From Rachycentron canadum (lineage: Eukaryota; Chordata; Actinopteri; Carangiformes; Rachycentridae), in NCBI GenBank assembly GCA_038496675.1, contig CM076659.1:19205637-19269636 (forward strand): a DNA stretch of 64,000 bases. The letters are read 5' to 3'. Position numbers and translations under genes: made by a program. Positions 25,283 to 39,019 of the stretch are shown here, piece after piece. The notes below the pieces were generated by a model. That model was not told the DNA's origin. It worked only from the letters and a program-made list of their open reading frames with translations, and did no database searches. Positions within the stretch are counted from its first letter, which is position 1. Every line of letters starts with the position of its first letter.

Positions 25283-28200
25283 ATAAACACAAATAAACAC
25301 ATATAGACACACAGGCACAGACATGACACACATTTTTGATATATTTCCAATAAATTCCTACACAAGTAAATATGTCCATCAGATCCTACATGTGCGTTTG
25401 TATGTGTACATGTTGATACCAAAACACTCTAACCCACCCACATATCCACAGAGAGTAAACTGCTAAAATAAGCAACTCAGGTCCTCACATTTGTGTTGGA
25501 TCCTGCTGGAGGAAAACTTGGCACCTACTTCAAATTCAGCACCAAGTCTTGGAGGAACATTTTTATCCATCTGCGATACAATTTTAAACTTAACTGCCTC
25601 ATATCTATATGCTCAATCAATTGGTCATTGCATTAGTAAACTACTGTCACTTGTGGGCAGGTGGAGAAAAACATTAAATATTATGATATTAAAAGAAGAT
25701 AAAAGGCCTCTTTAGGATATCAGTATTTTAAACCCTCACTTCATTATCCACCATTTGTTATTTGTTCAGCAGCAACGCAAGAAGTGATGTAACCTGAGTC
25801 AAGATTAGCATAGTTTACCTGTCTTATCTCAACCTTAGGTGGGAGGACATGATTAGCATGAGAGAACTAATCTGTTATGTTTAATAATATGTAATAATCT
25901 CTTGATAATTTGCGCTTTAAACCTGTTTTTATTGCGACATGTTTCTTACTTTCATTTGTGTGTTGTGTGCATTGTCTAGGCATGATTTCTGTCCAGGCGT
26001 TCTCCAGTTATCTGTCCAGCGATGAGAACGGAGTCATTCCACCAGAAAAACTGGATCAGTCCGAGGACATGAGCTTCCCCCTGTCTCACTACTTCATCAA
26101 CTCCTCACATAACACATACCTGACAGGTATGCACGTGCAGGACATGGACGGACTTTCAGCTTAACAACCTGCAACAGACACGTTAGTTTGCAGTGAGCGA
26201 CTGGTGCAGTTGGGTTATAGATGGCAGAGTGTTAAACAGTAAAAAAACACAGGTGAGGAGTTTAAAGCTGTGAGGGGGAGGTTGTTTAGTTATTTCACGT
26301 GTAAGAAAACGAAGAGTCTGGGTTGATTTTAGTGCTTTGCTATTTATTCATTCACTTCATCGCTGCTACGAGCAGAAGAAAAATTACAACAGATGACAGT
26401 TTAAATTCGATGCACAAAAAAGAACAAAGCTCCGCTCTGTGAGCCATTACAGTCCTTCACAGTGACACACACTCAACGACATCTCAGAAAACCACCTCCA
26501 CTAAAACATCAGATATGCCTTCGCAGCACTGAGAAATTGTTTTCTCGTTCAGTAGTTAGTACCTGAGCTAAAAATACCCAGGACTGTGTTAACAGAGCCG
26601 ACCGTAAAACAAAAAATACACACAAGTCTGATCCAGACTGATCCAACAGCTGTTGAACCTGAGCCTGCGACACAAAAGGACTCAAAACATCAAAATTATG
26701 AACCGACCCAAGAACTAAACCTGAATCTAAACTAAACAAAATGCCGTGGAAAGTGAGGTTTGGGTCACGTTTTGGGTTGTCTCGGTCGAAAATGCAGCTA
26801 CAAATATTGTGGTGACATTCATTGAACACAAAGTCACTATAATCATTATCAGGGTAGAGATATAATAATCATATTAAAAATTATTTATGTACCACTTTTC
26901 TTAAAGTCTTTACAGAAAGCAAGAGGAGAATTAAAAAATCTGCAATTAAAACTAAAGAAAACCAGACACAATATAAAACAAAACTAAATTACAAGGATAT
27001 ATATTGTCTGTATCATGGGAAAATAAAACATGACACATCAAACATATAAGCTTTATGATAAAAGAGTGTTTTAATAAGAGTTTTAGAGTCAACACTGTCG
27101 GGGCTCTAACAGTAAAGGCCTGGTTGCCCTAAGTCACCAGCTGATGAAGAACCAGCAAAGCTCCATCCACTGAGCTAAGGCACAGGCACATATGGGGTTA
27201 ATAAGTCCTTGATATAATTTGGAGCACGGCCGTTTAATTCTTTGAGGATGATTAGTAGAATGTTCGAATAAATGTGAAATGTAACAGGCAGCAAGTGGAA
27301 GCACCGGAGTAATGTGTTCATATGTCCTGGTGCCAGTTAGCCTCCGTGCAGCAGAGATCTGGGCCAGTTGGAGTTGGTGGAGGGAGGCCAGCATCAAGCG
27401 CATTACAATAGACAAGAGAAGATGAAAGCATGCATGACCTCATGTAAACCAGAAGGAGAGAGATTCTGACTTTGGTGATTTTTTTTTTTTTTTTTTTTTA
27501 ACACTGAGATTTTTGACTTATTGCTTGATCTTTTTGGTCAAGAAAACAATCTTACTGTGAAGCATGCTGGAAGAGTTCAACCTCAGACTCATCATTATTC
27601 ACAATTTTTAGTTCAGTTCTGGGACGGCCAACGTTGCGCATCTGTTTTCGTCTGTCACAATGTTATTATGTGATATAATTCTGTGTGGTCCCTGTGCCTC
27701 AGCGGGCCAGCTGGCAGGGAGCTCCTCAGTGGAGATGTACAGGCAGGTGCTCCTGGCAGGATGCCGCTGTGTGGAGCTGGACGTGTGGAAAGGACGAACG
27801 GCTGAGGAGGAGCCTGTCATCACACACGGGTTCACCATGACGTCGGAAATCTCTTTTAAGGTGATTCACACACCCAAGCATCACAACCCTCTTGCACTTG
27901 TAGTGAATGTGTACTTATCTTATTGTGCAATTTGAGAGAATGTACTATTAAATAATAATTTAGCAAATACTTTGTCACCACAAAGTTTACAAAATGTTAC
28001 TTTTTGTCTATAAAGCCCTGTGTGCTATTACCTGCTCATAAAATATAAACTTGTTGTCATAGGTCATGTGTCAAAGGCCATCTGGTTGTTTGAAGGGATA
28101 AAATCTCTACTTGAAGGAAATGTTCTAATTGTTAAGTCATTTTTTTCCCTTGAGACTTAACCGTAGAACCTACAGAATAAAGAGCTTGTAGAATATAATA

Positions 28201-31200
28201 TAAAGCTAGTAGAAATGGCCACTAGTCAGTTGACCAACCACACTTATCTGCCTGTTTATAAGTTTATCTGGAATGAAGCAAACTTATTTGCTGTGTGCCA
28301 TGCTCTCTGAAGTTGGATGGACATTTTGTATAGACAATGATGATGTTTGGGCATGAAAACATTATTATATTATTAACATTAAAATGAAAAAAATCTTTCC
28401 GTTCATCTAAAATTTCGAACATGGACTTAAGATCGGCTCCGTTGAACAGTCAACATAGGCATCGTTAGGAAACTGCCATGGTCAAACTGAGCCGTTCAAA
28501 AATACAGCAACATTTTTCAAAATAAAAGTCACTTCTAAAAGCTCTGCTGCACTAAAACGAGTGCTTTCTTGAAATGTAGTGGAGTCAAGAAAATAATTGT
28601 GTAGTGGAGTGAAAGTCATACGTTTACAACAAAATACAGATACAGATTTAGACAGAAAAATACCCTAAAGTAGCTGCATTTTGTTGCCGTCCACCTCGGC
28701 GTATCAGCGATGGTTTGATTTGCTTTTACTTACTTTCTATCTGTTCTCAGTATCGTTGCCCTCTTATTTTCCAGGAAGTGATTGAAGCCATTGCAGAGTG
28801 CGCCTTCAAGACTTCACCTTTCCCTGTCATACTCTCCTTTGAAAACCACGTGGACTCGTGAGAATCTCTGTCATTATACGTGTTGATTCAGCTTAGGTGT
28901 GTGAGACGCGTAACTAACCATTCATTCATTTTTTCTGTCTCTCTAATGATGCATTTGTCCACACGTCAGCTTGAAGCAGCAAGCTAAAATGGCTGAATAT
29001 TGTCGGTCTATTTTCGGAGATGCACTGTTGATTGACCCTCTGGACAAATACCCTGTAAGAACATACACACACAGACACACTCAGGACACATCTAATATAT
29101 ATAAACCCTGCTAGACAATTGCTTGCTATGTGTTGTTACCTGACTACCACTAATTTTGCTGTCATGTCCATTGTGTGTGTGTTGTGCGTAGCTGGAGTCA
29201 GGTGTCCCCCTCCCCAGTCCTCAGGAGCTGATGGGCAAAATTCTCATTAAGAACAAGAAATCGCACAAACCGTCGAACAACACCGATACCAAGAGACTGA
29301 CAGATCAACCTGCCAATCAGAGCAACGAGCCAGTGTCTCCTAGCAACAACACAGGAGGTAAGACACAAAGACAAAAGCACTTTTTTTTTTTTCCAGCCTA
29401 GAAATCAGTGTGAAATGTGTTCGGCTGTGACGAACCAACGGCCTCTGCATCAAAACACAAAACAGGACAATAAATCCCTCTGTCTCCTCTCAGGCTGGAG
29501 GAGCGTCACACAGCTGGAAAACATGAACGCTCAACACAATTTTTTTTTTTTTGTGTAGGTGTGCGTGTGTGTGTGTGTGTGTGTGTGAATCTTTCCAACT
29601 GTTTTCACACAGAGCAGCAACATCACCTCACAAACATGACTCACCACAAAATCAGCTCCATTTTGAAAAGATATTTACTGAACGAATCCAAGGGTCTTTT
29701 TTTTATTATTATTTTATTTAAGAATCATGAGTATGGCATCTACAGGGTCTTTCCTAGTTTATATAAAATATATTTGACTTTGAAGCTAAAATACGGAAAC
29801 ATAAATCATATGGTTATCACACAAGATGATTTTCATATCTTCTGGATTCAGGTCTCATTAGAAATGTGTGTGCTGGAGTGAGGTATACATTACTCGACGA
29901 TAATTTCCATCATTACATTGACCATAGTGATCTGCTCATCATCTGCTCAGACTGATGTCTCTGATTCTCCTCTGCAGTCCTCATCGGGGATGTCTCAGTA
30001 ATGAGCAGGACATCCCAGAAGAGGTCGGCAGCTCAGAGCAGCAATTAAACAGCAGTGCAGGGGGACATTAGGGATCCCTGCTGACACACCTGATGTGCAG
30101 AACCTGGAAACAGGTCTGGGACTGGGAGGCCCCGGTCTGTGCACGAAGAGCCGAGGAGTGGCTGTGCCGAAGCGCGCGCGTGAATACACACTGACTGTGA
30201 CTGACTGTGTGGTCAGTGAATGCTTGAGTGGGTTGAATAATCACCTTAACGCAGTGGGTTGTTCACAAAACCTCAGGCATCTGTTTGGTTATAATTCAGC
30301 TCTTTTGTGTGTTTTGTACACTCACTGCACGAGATCTGAGTTTGTCATGTGTTATTATTGTGAATGAATGGCTTCATGTTTGATCAGCTGCAGCTAAATA
30401 TAATGAAGTGTTTGTGTTTTATTTGCAGTGAGACTGGAAACCTAGTAACTGATAATTAATTGACAATAACTGATAATCAGTTACCTTGTTATACACAGTG
30501 TCAAGTGTTACACTGATGTTTGATATTTGGAAAAAAGAAGAAGAAGAAGAAGAAGAAGAGGAAGGGATGAAGAGACAATGAGGATGAAGACTTGTTTAAC
30601 TTTAATTTTAACAGAGATGGAGGCTGAGAGTGAGGAAGATGATGATGATGACGATGATGATGGTAAAAAGGTCAGTGGTGACTTGGGTCGGTCACTCAAC
30701 GCTGTTGCCATTTGTTAATGTTTATTTACAAAGTGCTGTTTATTTACTTTGTTTCCTCATTTCTTCTTTTGTGCCATTGTGTCATTGTTAATCTTGCTCC
30801 TTACTCTTAATGTTATCAGTGGTTGTTGTAGTTGTTGTTGTTGTTGTTGTTGTTGACACTTGCTGCCTTTCGTTGCCATGTGTGCTTTATTTTCGCTGTT
30901 CAGCTCCCTCGTCGTCACTGTTGCTGTTTATTCTTAATGTGTCCTGTGTCCGCAGCCGACCGCAGCTTCAGGCTACAGGCTCCGTATGAGTGTGTGACTG
31001 GGTTTTTATGAAGTTTATCTTGACAAACAGATGAGATGAACGTGGGGAGGATGTGAAAATCTCTCCATTCACATAAAGAAGAAGAAAAACAACAAACCAA
31101 AAAAATCACTATTCATTATGGAGAAGAGAAGAAATTGGACACAAACAAATGCAGACAATATCAAGTAAAGTGTGAGACTAGGTTTGCATAATTGTATGTG

Positions 31201-34200
31201 TGTGTGTGTTTGTGTTGAAAGAGTTGCTGGAATTGCTGTTCGCTCCTGTTGTTACGTTGGTGTGGCGTCTCTGCTGAAATTTGCTCAGGCACAAAACTAC
31301 TGTGCGAAAACATGTGTATCGATTAAATCTGCTGAAATGATGCAGCCATCAAAGCCAGCGCTCTGATCCGATCAGGGGACTGTTAACACTGTGTTCCTGT
31401 TGTCTTCTGCTCTCAGGGCTCTGCAGAGCGGGAGGCGGTGGCTACGGAGGAAATGTCAACTCTGGTGAACTATGTCCAGCCGACCAAGTTCAACTCCTTC
31501 GAAGCATCCAAGAGTAAGAGAAGCACATTGGGATACACACTGATACACACTCACCGTCCATCATTTCCTTCTCTTTACAGTAGCACCTTCAGTTTCGTCT
31601 CATGCCTCGGCTCTCTCTGTGTCAGCCTCAACGTTTCATCTTGAAGTGACAAGATTGTGACTGAAATTAAAAAATGATCTGATGGGGCATTTTGACCTTC
31701 ATTGTGTTTTAACACCAGTCTGTGTGTGTGTGTGTCTGTGTGTGCAGAGGCGGCCCGCTGTTACCACATGTCGTCTTTTGTGGAGACCAAAGCTTTGGAG
31801 CACCTCACCAAGTCACCAGTGGAGTTTGTGGAGTATCCTTGGCAACGGTTACCACAGCTCCCCTACCTGTTGCCAACTACCATGGCAACAGCTTCTTTTT
31901 TTTTTCTAAACCTTCAAAAATCTCAGTCACTAAGCAACTTTTCATTTTCATTTTAATTCACATAGCAGCAGCAGCGTTGTCTTTGAAAGTCTCTCCACCA
32001 GACTCCAGCAATATACAGTGGCTTACAAAAGTATTCATACCCCTTGAACTTTTCCACATTTTGTCACATTAGAACCACAAACATAAATATATTTTATTGG
32101 AATTTTATGTAAAAGACCAACACAAAGTGGCACACAATTGTGAAGTACAAAGAAAATTATACATGATTTTAATTTTTTTTACAAATAAAAAACTGAAAGG
32201 TGCAGTGTGCAAAAGTATTCAGCCCCCATTTCTCTGAGTCAACCAATTGCCTTCAGAAGTTGCCTGATGATTGCTGAATGATCGAATGTTGACCTAATGA
32301 CTAAATAGAGTCAACCTGTGTGTAATCTAATCTCAGTACAAATACAGCTGTTCTGTGACAGCCTCGGATGTTTGGGGAGCAAACAGCATCATGAAGTCCA
32401 AGGAACACACCAGACAGGTCAGGGATAAAGTTGGGGAGAAGTTTAATGCAGGGTTAGGCTATAAAAAGATTTCCCAAGCTTTGAACATCTCACGGAGCAC
32501 TGTTCAATCCATCATCTGGAAATGGAAAGAGTGTGGCACAACTGCAAACCTACCAAGACACGGCCGTCCACCTAAACTTACTGGCTGAACAAGGAGAGCA
32601 CTGATCAGAGATGCAGCCAAGAGGCCCATGGTGACTCTGGACCAACTGCAGAGATCCACAGCTCAGGTGGGGGAATCTGTCCACAGGACAACTATTGGTC
32701 GTACACTGCACAAATCTGGCCTTTATGGAAGAGTGGCAATAAGAAAGCCATTGTTAAAAGAAAACCATAAGAAGTCCCGTTTGCAGTTTCCCAGAAGCCA
32801 TGTGGGGGACACAGCTAACATGGAAGAAGGTGCTTTGATCAGATGACACTATGTGTGGCAGAAAACTAACACTGCACATCACTCTGAAGACACCATCCCA
32901 ACTCTCAAACATGGTGGCAGCATCATGATCTGGGGGTGCTTCTCTTCAGCAGGGACAGAGAAGATGGTCAGAGTTGATGGGAAGATGGATGGAGCCAAAT
33001 ACAGGGCAATCTTGGAAGAAAACCTGTTGGAGTCTGCAAAAGACTTGAGACTGGGGTGGAGGTTCACCTTCCAGCAGGACAACGACCCTAAACATAAAGC
33101 CAGGGCTACAATGGATTGGTTTCAAACAAAACAGATTCATGTGTTAGAGTGGCCCAGGCAAAGTCCAGATCAGAATCTGTGGCAAGATCTGAAACGCTCT
33201 CCATCCAATCTGACTGAGCTTGAGGTGTTTTGCAAAGAAGAATGGACAAAGATTTCAGTCTCTAGATGTGCAAAGCTGGTAGAGACATAACCCAAAAGAC
33301 TTTCAGCTGTGATTGCAGCAAAAGGCGGTTCCACAAAGTATTGACTCAGGGGGCTGAATACTTTTGCACACTGCAAATTTCAGTTTTTCATTTGTAAAAA
33401 AGATTTTAAATCATTTATAATTTTCTTTGTACTTCACAATTGTGTGCCACTTTGTGTTGGTCTTTCACATAAAATTCCAATAAAATATATTTAATATATA
33501 TTAAATATATTTAATTTAATTTAATATATTTAATTTGTTACGTAACTTGACAAAATGTGGAAGAGTTCAAGGGGTATGAATACTTTTGTAAGCCGCTGTA
33601 TATAATGAACACATACACATACATGCACATATATGAGTGTAGAAATAAGCACATCTGAAATAAAGTATATTTGTGTATATGTTCATGCAATGTCATAGTT
33701 AATGTCTGCCCTCTGGTTTTGTACATCTTATTTTTGATCTTTGAAATACAGCAGTGTGATAAGAAAATGTTTGTCAATGAACCAACTCTTTCTTTAACGT
33801 AACATAAACCAGATATAATAAATCCCAGCTGAGTCGTATCTACCCAAAGGGAACCAGAGTCGACTCATCAAACTTTATGCCTCAACTCTTCTGGAACGCT
33901 GGATGTCAACTGGTGGCTCTCAACTACCAAACCATTGGTAAATTACCACATATTTCCTGCCTGGTAAACAGTATATATAGGGCCCTTTAGTACAAAAGAA
34001 TTTAATTTAATAATACTAACAGTTTGTGTTGAGATCAGTGGTTTTAAATGCTGATCTGTATGATCTGTATCCGTATAAAATCGAAAAATGAATTCAAGAT
34101 CTAACTGTGATTTAAAGCTCAGTATCCAGCTCATCCATTAGTGATAGTGTGGCAAAATAATTGATTGAATCTTGTGCTTTTGGCCTTCGACTTCCAAGTC

Positions 34201-37200
34201 ACTTCACACTGACTGCAGCAAAACGGATAGAAATTTACTCCACACATAACAGTTGCCATGAATAACCACCTCCAACTTTCTACTAGCAACTGCTACTACC
34301 AGAGTGAAGCAGCTTTAGCCCAGACTGTAGCTCTGAGCCCTCATATTTGTGAGTGTGACATTAGCTCTCTGTTCCAGATTTGTCCATGCAGCTGAATCTC
34401 TTCATGTTCGAGTACAACGGTCGCAGCGGCTACAGACTGAAGCCTGAGTTCATGAGACGGCCGGACAAGCACTTTGACCCTTTTACAGAAAATACAGTGG
34501 ACGGCATCGTCGCTAACACGCTCTCTGTCAAGGTGCAGCTGCAGCACGTTGAGGCATTTTTATGGTCCTGCTGTAAACTGGGGTGGCAGCATGTACCATC
34601 TTTTATAATGTGATCACTAAATGTTAAAAATCCCACATATAGAGACTTTTTTGACCACATGCTGCACCTCTGCATACTCCTGCAATCATCTAAGAAACGT
34701 ACATTCCTGTCACTATAATGTGTGTGTGCATTTATTCTGTTTGTATGTGTCCCAGGTGATTTCAGGCCAGTTCCTGACCGAACGGCGAGTGGGCGTCTAC
34801 GTGGAGGTAGAGATGTTTGGACTTCCTGCAGACACCAGGAGGAAGGCACTGAAGACCAAAACCTCTCAGAACAACAACGCCATTAACCCAGTGTGGGACG
34901 AAGAGCCAATCATCTTCAAAAAGGTGAGATGGAACGGAGACGCAGGAAGCAACTGCTGAGTTCAGTCACATCTCACACTCTCTGTCAACTCTGTAACAGG
35001 TGATTCTTCCCACTCTGGCCTCGCTGAGAATTGCTGCTTTTGAGGAAGGAGGGAAGTTTATTGGTCATCGCATTATTCCAGTGTCGGCCATTAGACCAGG
35101 TACTGAGTTTGTCATGTTTGCTTTACCTGTTTTATCAACATTTTAACTTTCTCTTAGTTCATTTTAAAGTGGATATCTATTAGATCTCGGGGATTATTTA
35201 TATATCTGTGGTGCAACCTGCTTTGTTTATGTGAATTAAGTTTGAGTTTCTTGCAGTTGTACTTTTTTTCACTGCTTTTTCTTTTAGTTTATCTCAAAAA
35301 ATGACCTTTGCTTATGTGAGTTCTGCACAATGGCAGAAAATGAACTGAGATCATGATGAATTACCATTTCATGATAATGTGAAATAAAGAAGTAGATACA
35401 GTACATTTCTTTACATGCAAACGTGTATGTTTCACATTATTACTTAAAGCCCTAAATTGAAAGATGAATAAATGTTTATTTCTCTTCCTGTTGCCGACTG
35501 TAAATCCACTGATGTATTTGTCAAATTATTTTAGAAACTGCTGGCCTTTTCTTCTTACTTTACCTCATGGGAGACACATCCTGCTTCCCACTGTTTACAA
35601 AAACCCATTTAAACCATCTTGCAGAGACATGCTGCTGTTTTGGAAAATGTCATTCACCACTTTAAATAAAATAACAAATAACAATAACAATTTTTCTTAC
35701 ATAATGCACACAGCTGTTGTTCGGTGTGAACTCAGCTGCACCTCTCTCTGTCTGTCTCTCTCTCTCTCATTGTTCAATGTTGTTCACTCTGAATGGTCCA
35801 AACACGTTACATTGGCCTGTTTGTTGTTCCCCTCAGGTTATCGTTACATCGGCCTGAGGAATGAGAAGAACCAGTCTCTGATTCTGCCGGCTGTGTTTGT
35901 CTACATCGAGGTCAAAGACTACGTCCCAGACACCTTTGCAGGTACAAACCTCTGTCACTTTCCCATGGACCAACGCTTTGGCCATTCACAGAGAAACTAA
36001 TGTCGCCTGTTTGGCTGCTGGCTTTTTCATTAGCTAGCTTCTTTAAACACAACACAGTATGAATACTTATTAATATTAATATGCATTATGGAGTGTGATG
36101 AACACTGCAGCACCAAGGGGCAGAAGGGCAGCTGTAGATTAAATATGTTCAGTGTTGTTCCAGTTTGCAACCTTTATTCAAATTTGCTGAGCTGGAGTTT
36201 AATTTATTTCATTAATATATTATGTAGGTCCAAAGGTCTAAAAAACTCTTAAAAAATATTGAGTTTATGTTCCACCTAAAAACCTCCCCTAAATGGAATG
36301 AACCATAGTTAATGTCATTGCTAACACCTGTATTTGTCGACTACTTCATGTCAAAATGATGCTGTGAAAAAGGTCCATTACACCAGGTTTGTTCAAAACA
36401 TGTTGGAGCATTACATTCACATGTTGTATGAGGTTAACTCTTTGGAAGCTGCTAATATGTATAAGAGCAACTTTCAATCACATCTTTTCAAAATGCCAAA
36501 GATCACAGAATTTGACAGACATAAAATAATAGTTTTGAATCAGCAAGGCCACTCTCAAAGGGAATTCAGCAAACAAACTGGAGACTCAAGATGTGGTGTT
36601 CAAGCTGTTATAAAGATATTTGAAGACTCAAAGAATCCTCTTTGAGAGACCAGAAGAAGCAAGGACCTGACTCAGCATCTGGCAGCTTTATCAGGATGAA
36701 GCAGAGTTGACCTTCTACGGTCTGAAGAAGTTGGATCAGGAATGAGCTTTGTGGAAGGGCAGTAGCCAAGAAACCATTTTTTCAGAAAGGGAAAAGGGTG
36801 AAAAGGCTAGGGAATGGTTTTCTTTTTCAGCATGATAATGATCGATAACGAACGAGAGGAAAACAGCTGATAAAACACAGACAGTCATGGACTGTAGCCT
36901 CCACAGAGTCCAGACCTGAATATTATAGAGGCAGAATGGGATCAGCTGCACAGAGAAAGAAATAAAAGACTAAATCTAAAGAAGAACTCTGGGAAGTGCT
37001 GAAAGAACCTGGAATAATTTACCAGAAGATGACTTCAGAAAACTTAAGGAAAGTCTCCACAAAAGAGTTCAAGATGTGCTTTGTGCCAAGGGAGGTCACA
37101 CTAAATACTGACTTTTGCCTGTAGAAGCCTTTTTGTTCTGAAAATTTTATCATTTGAAAGTTTGTGTACATATTTCTGCTCATGGGAAGTACTGACATAA

Positions 37201-38987
37201 ATGTGATGTAATAATCAATAATTAAAGGCCATATTGCACCTACTGGTTTACACTGACCACTATGATTATGTGTAAGGTGTTTTTTTGTGTGTCTCTGTGG
37301 TTTTAGAGTCACATCTACAGCTGCTGTATATACAGTTCAACTGCTACAACCTCTAAAAATGTGCTCTATGTGTTTTCCAGATGTGATCGAGGCTCTGTCC
37401 AACCCCATTCGATACGTCAACCTGTTGGAGCAGAGGTCCAAACAACTGGCGGCTCTGACTCTGGAGGACGGGGAGGAGGAAACGCAGACTGAGGTCAGTC
37501 CTGTTTCTGCTGTTTCCAGTCTGACAGTGGAGCACGTGGCTGTAATTCACATTGCTTCTGTTACTCAGGATGAAATCGACACCTGTGCAGAAAGGAAGAA
37601 CGACCTGAAACCAGCTCCACTGGAGAACGGACTCAGCCCCGCCCCAGGTCCCATAGGACACACCCCCATCGCCACGACGCCCAAAGCTTCTGCACCCAAT
37701 CAGCAAGCAGCTACGACAGGTAGCATCCACCTGCAAATAAAGATACCCACATGTATATTCAAAGATGTTTTACCATAGAGAAACTGCCCAAAATCAGTCT
37801 TGGATTATTGATGCAACAATGATAATAACACTAGCAATAAGTTTAAAGTTTTGACGTAATTTTAAGAAATACTGATGCTGATTCTCTCCTCTGTGTTTTA
37901 GAGGCACCTAAACCAGCAGCAAAGACTGAAGACTTGGTTTTAAGTGTTTTGATCGGTCAGTATTCACTACAATGCTTAAAATCATTTCCTGATATGAAGT
38001 CTCTATCAATTAATCCTGGTTTAACTGTCAGTTACTTTGGTCTTGCTTTAAACATTTTCTTGTTATGAAACAATGTGATTTAGATTTTCTTTTCCACTTC
38101 TGTGAAACCAAAGGGCAGCTTTAATTTATTTGGCCGCTGGCAAGGTAGCAAATGCTCTTCCTGCATCATAATGGAAAACAATAACGTAAATTAAAATCCA
38201 AGACAAGACAGGACAAGAAAGTAACGACAAAAGTAAAACCAAACAACAGTGAAACCACTAAAAATGACAACAGCAAATTATAGTTGTGGTGGAACTGAAT
38301 CGTGGTTTTTATCATTTACTTTGGTGAAGTATGAATCACCCACGTGTGCTAAGGACTAAAATTACAGTAAAACACAAATCTCTACATTTGAGAAGAAGTG
38401 GAAAAGAATAAATCAGTTTTAAGTTTTAATACATTTATATGATTCAAGAGACTTTATTAAACTTAAACAGCAGATTTTTCTTTGACTGAAATCGATATTA
38501 ATAATGTAAAATAAATTTATAATTATAAAACCCCTCAGTTACAGAAGTAACAGAAAACACCAGAGAGAGAGTCCAAGCTTTAGTTCATTCCTACCAAAGT
38601 GTGATAATAACCTTTACGCTGTGTGATCACCTGTGGTAACAGATGTCCCAATGTGCGCCATCGAGAGTCTGCAGCAGTCCAAGGTTTACCAGAAGGAGCA
38701 GAGACGCCAGTTTAAAGAGCTGAAGGAGCTGGTCAGAAGACACCAGAAGAAGACGTCCGAGCTGCTGCGAGAGTTCAACAACAAGTACAAGAAAACAGCC
38801 AGACAGTGCAGCAAGAGCCGGTACACACGCGGCGTGTTAATGTCTTAACTCATAGCTTTTTTCTATTGTCATCATTTTACTTTGAAATTGAGAGGAAACA
38901 TGTCATGCGATTGTGAGTTCTTCTAAAATAAAAGTCAGGAGAGAATCTGTAATTGTCCCTGTGTATGTGTATCATGTCTGATACATC

Positions 38988-39019
<32 letters not shown>

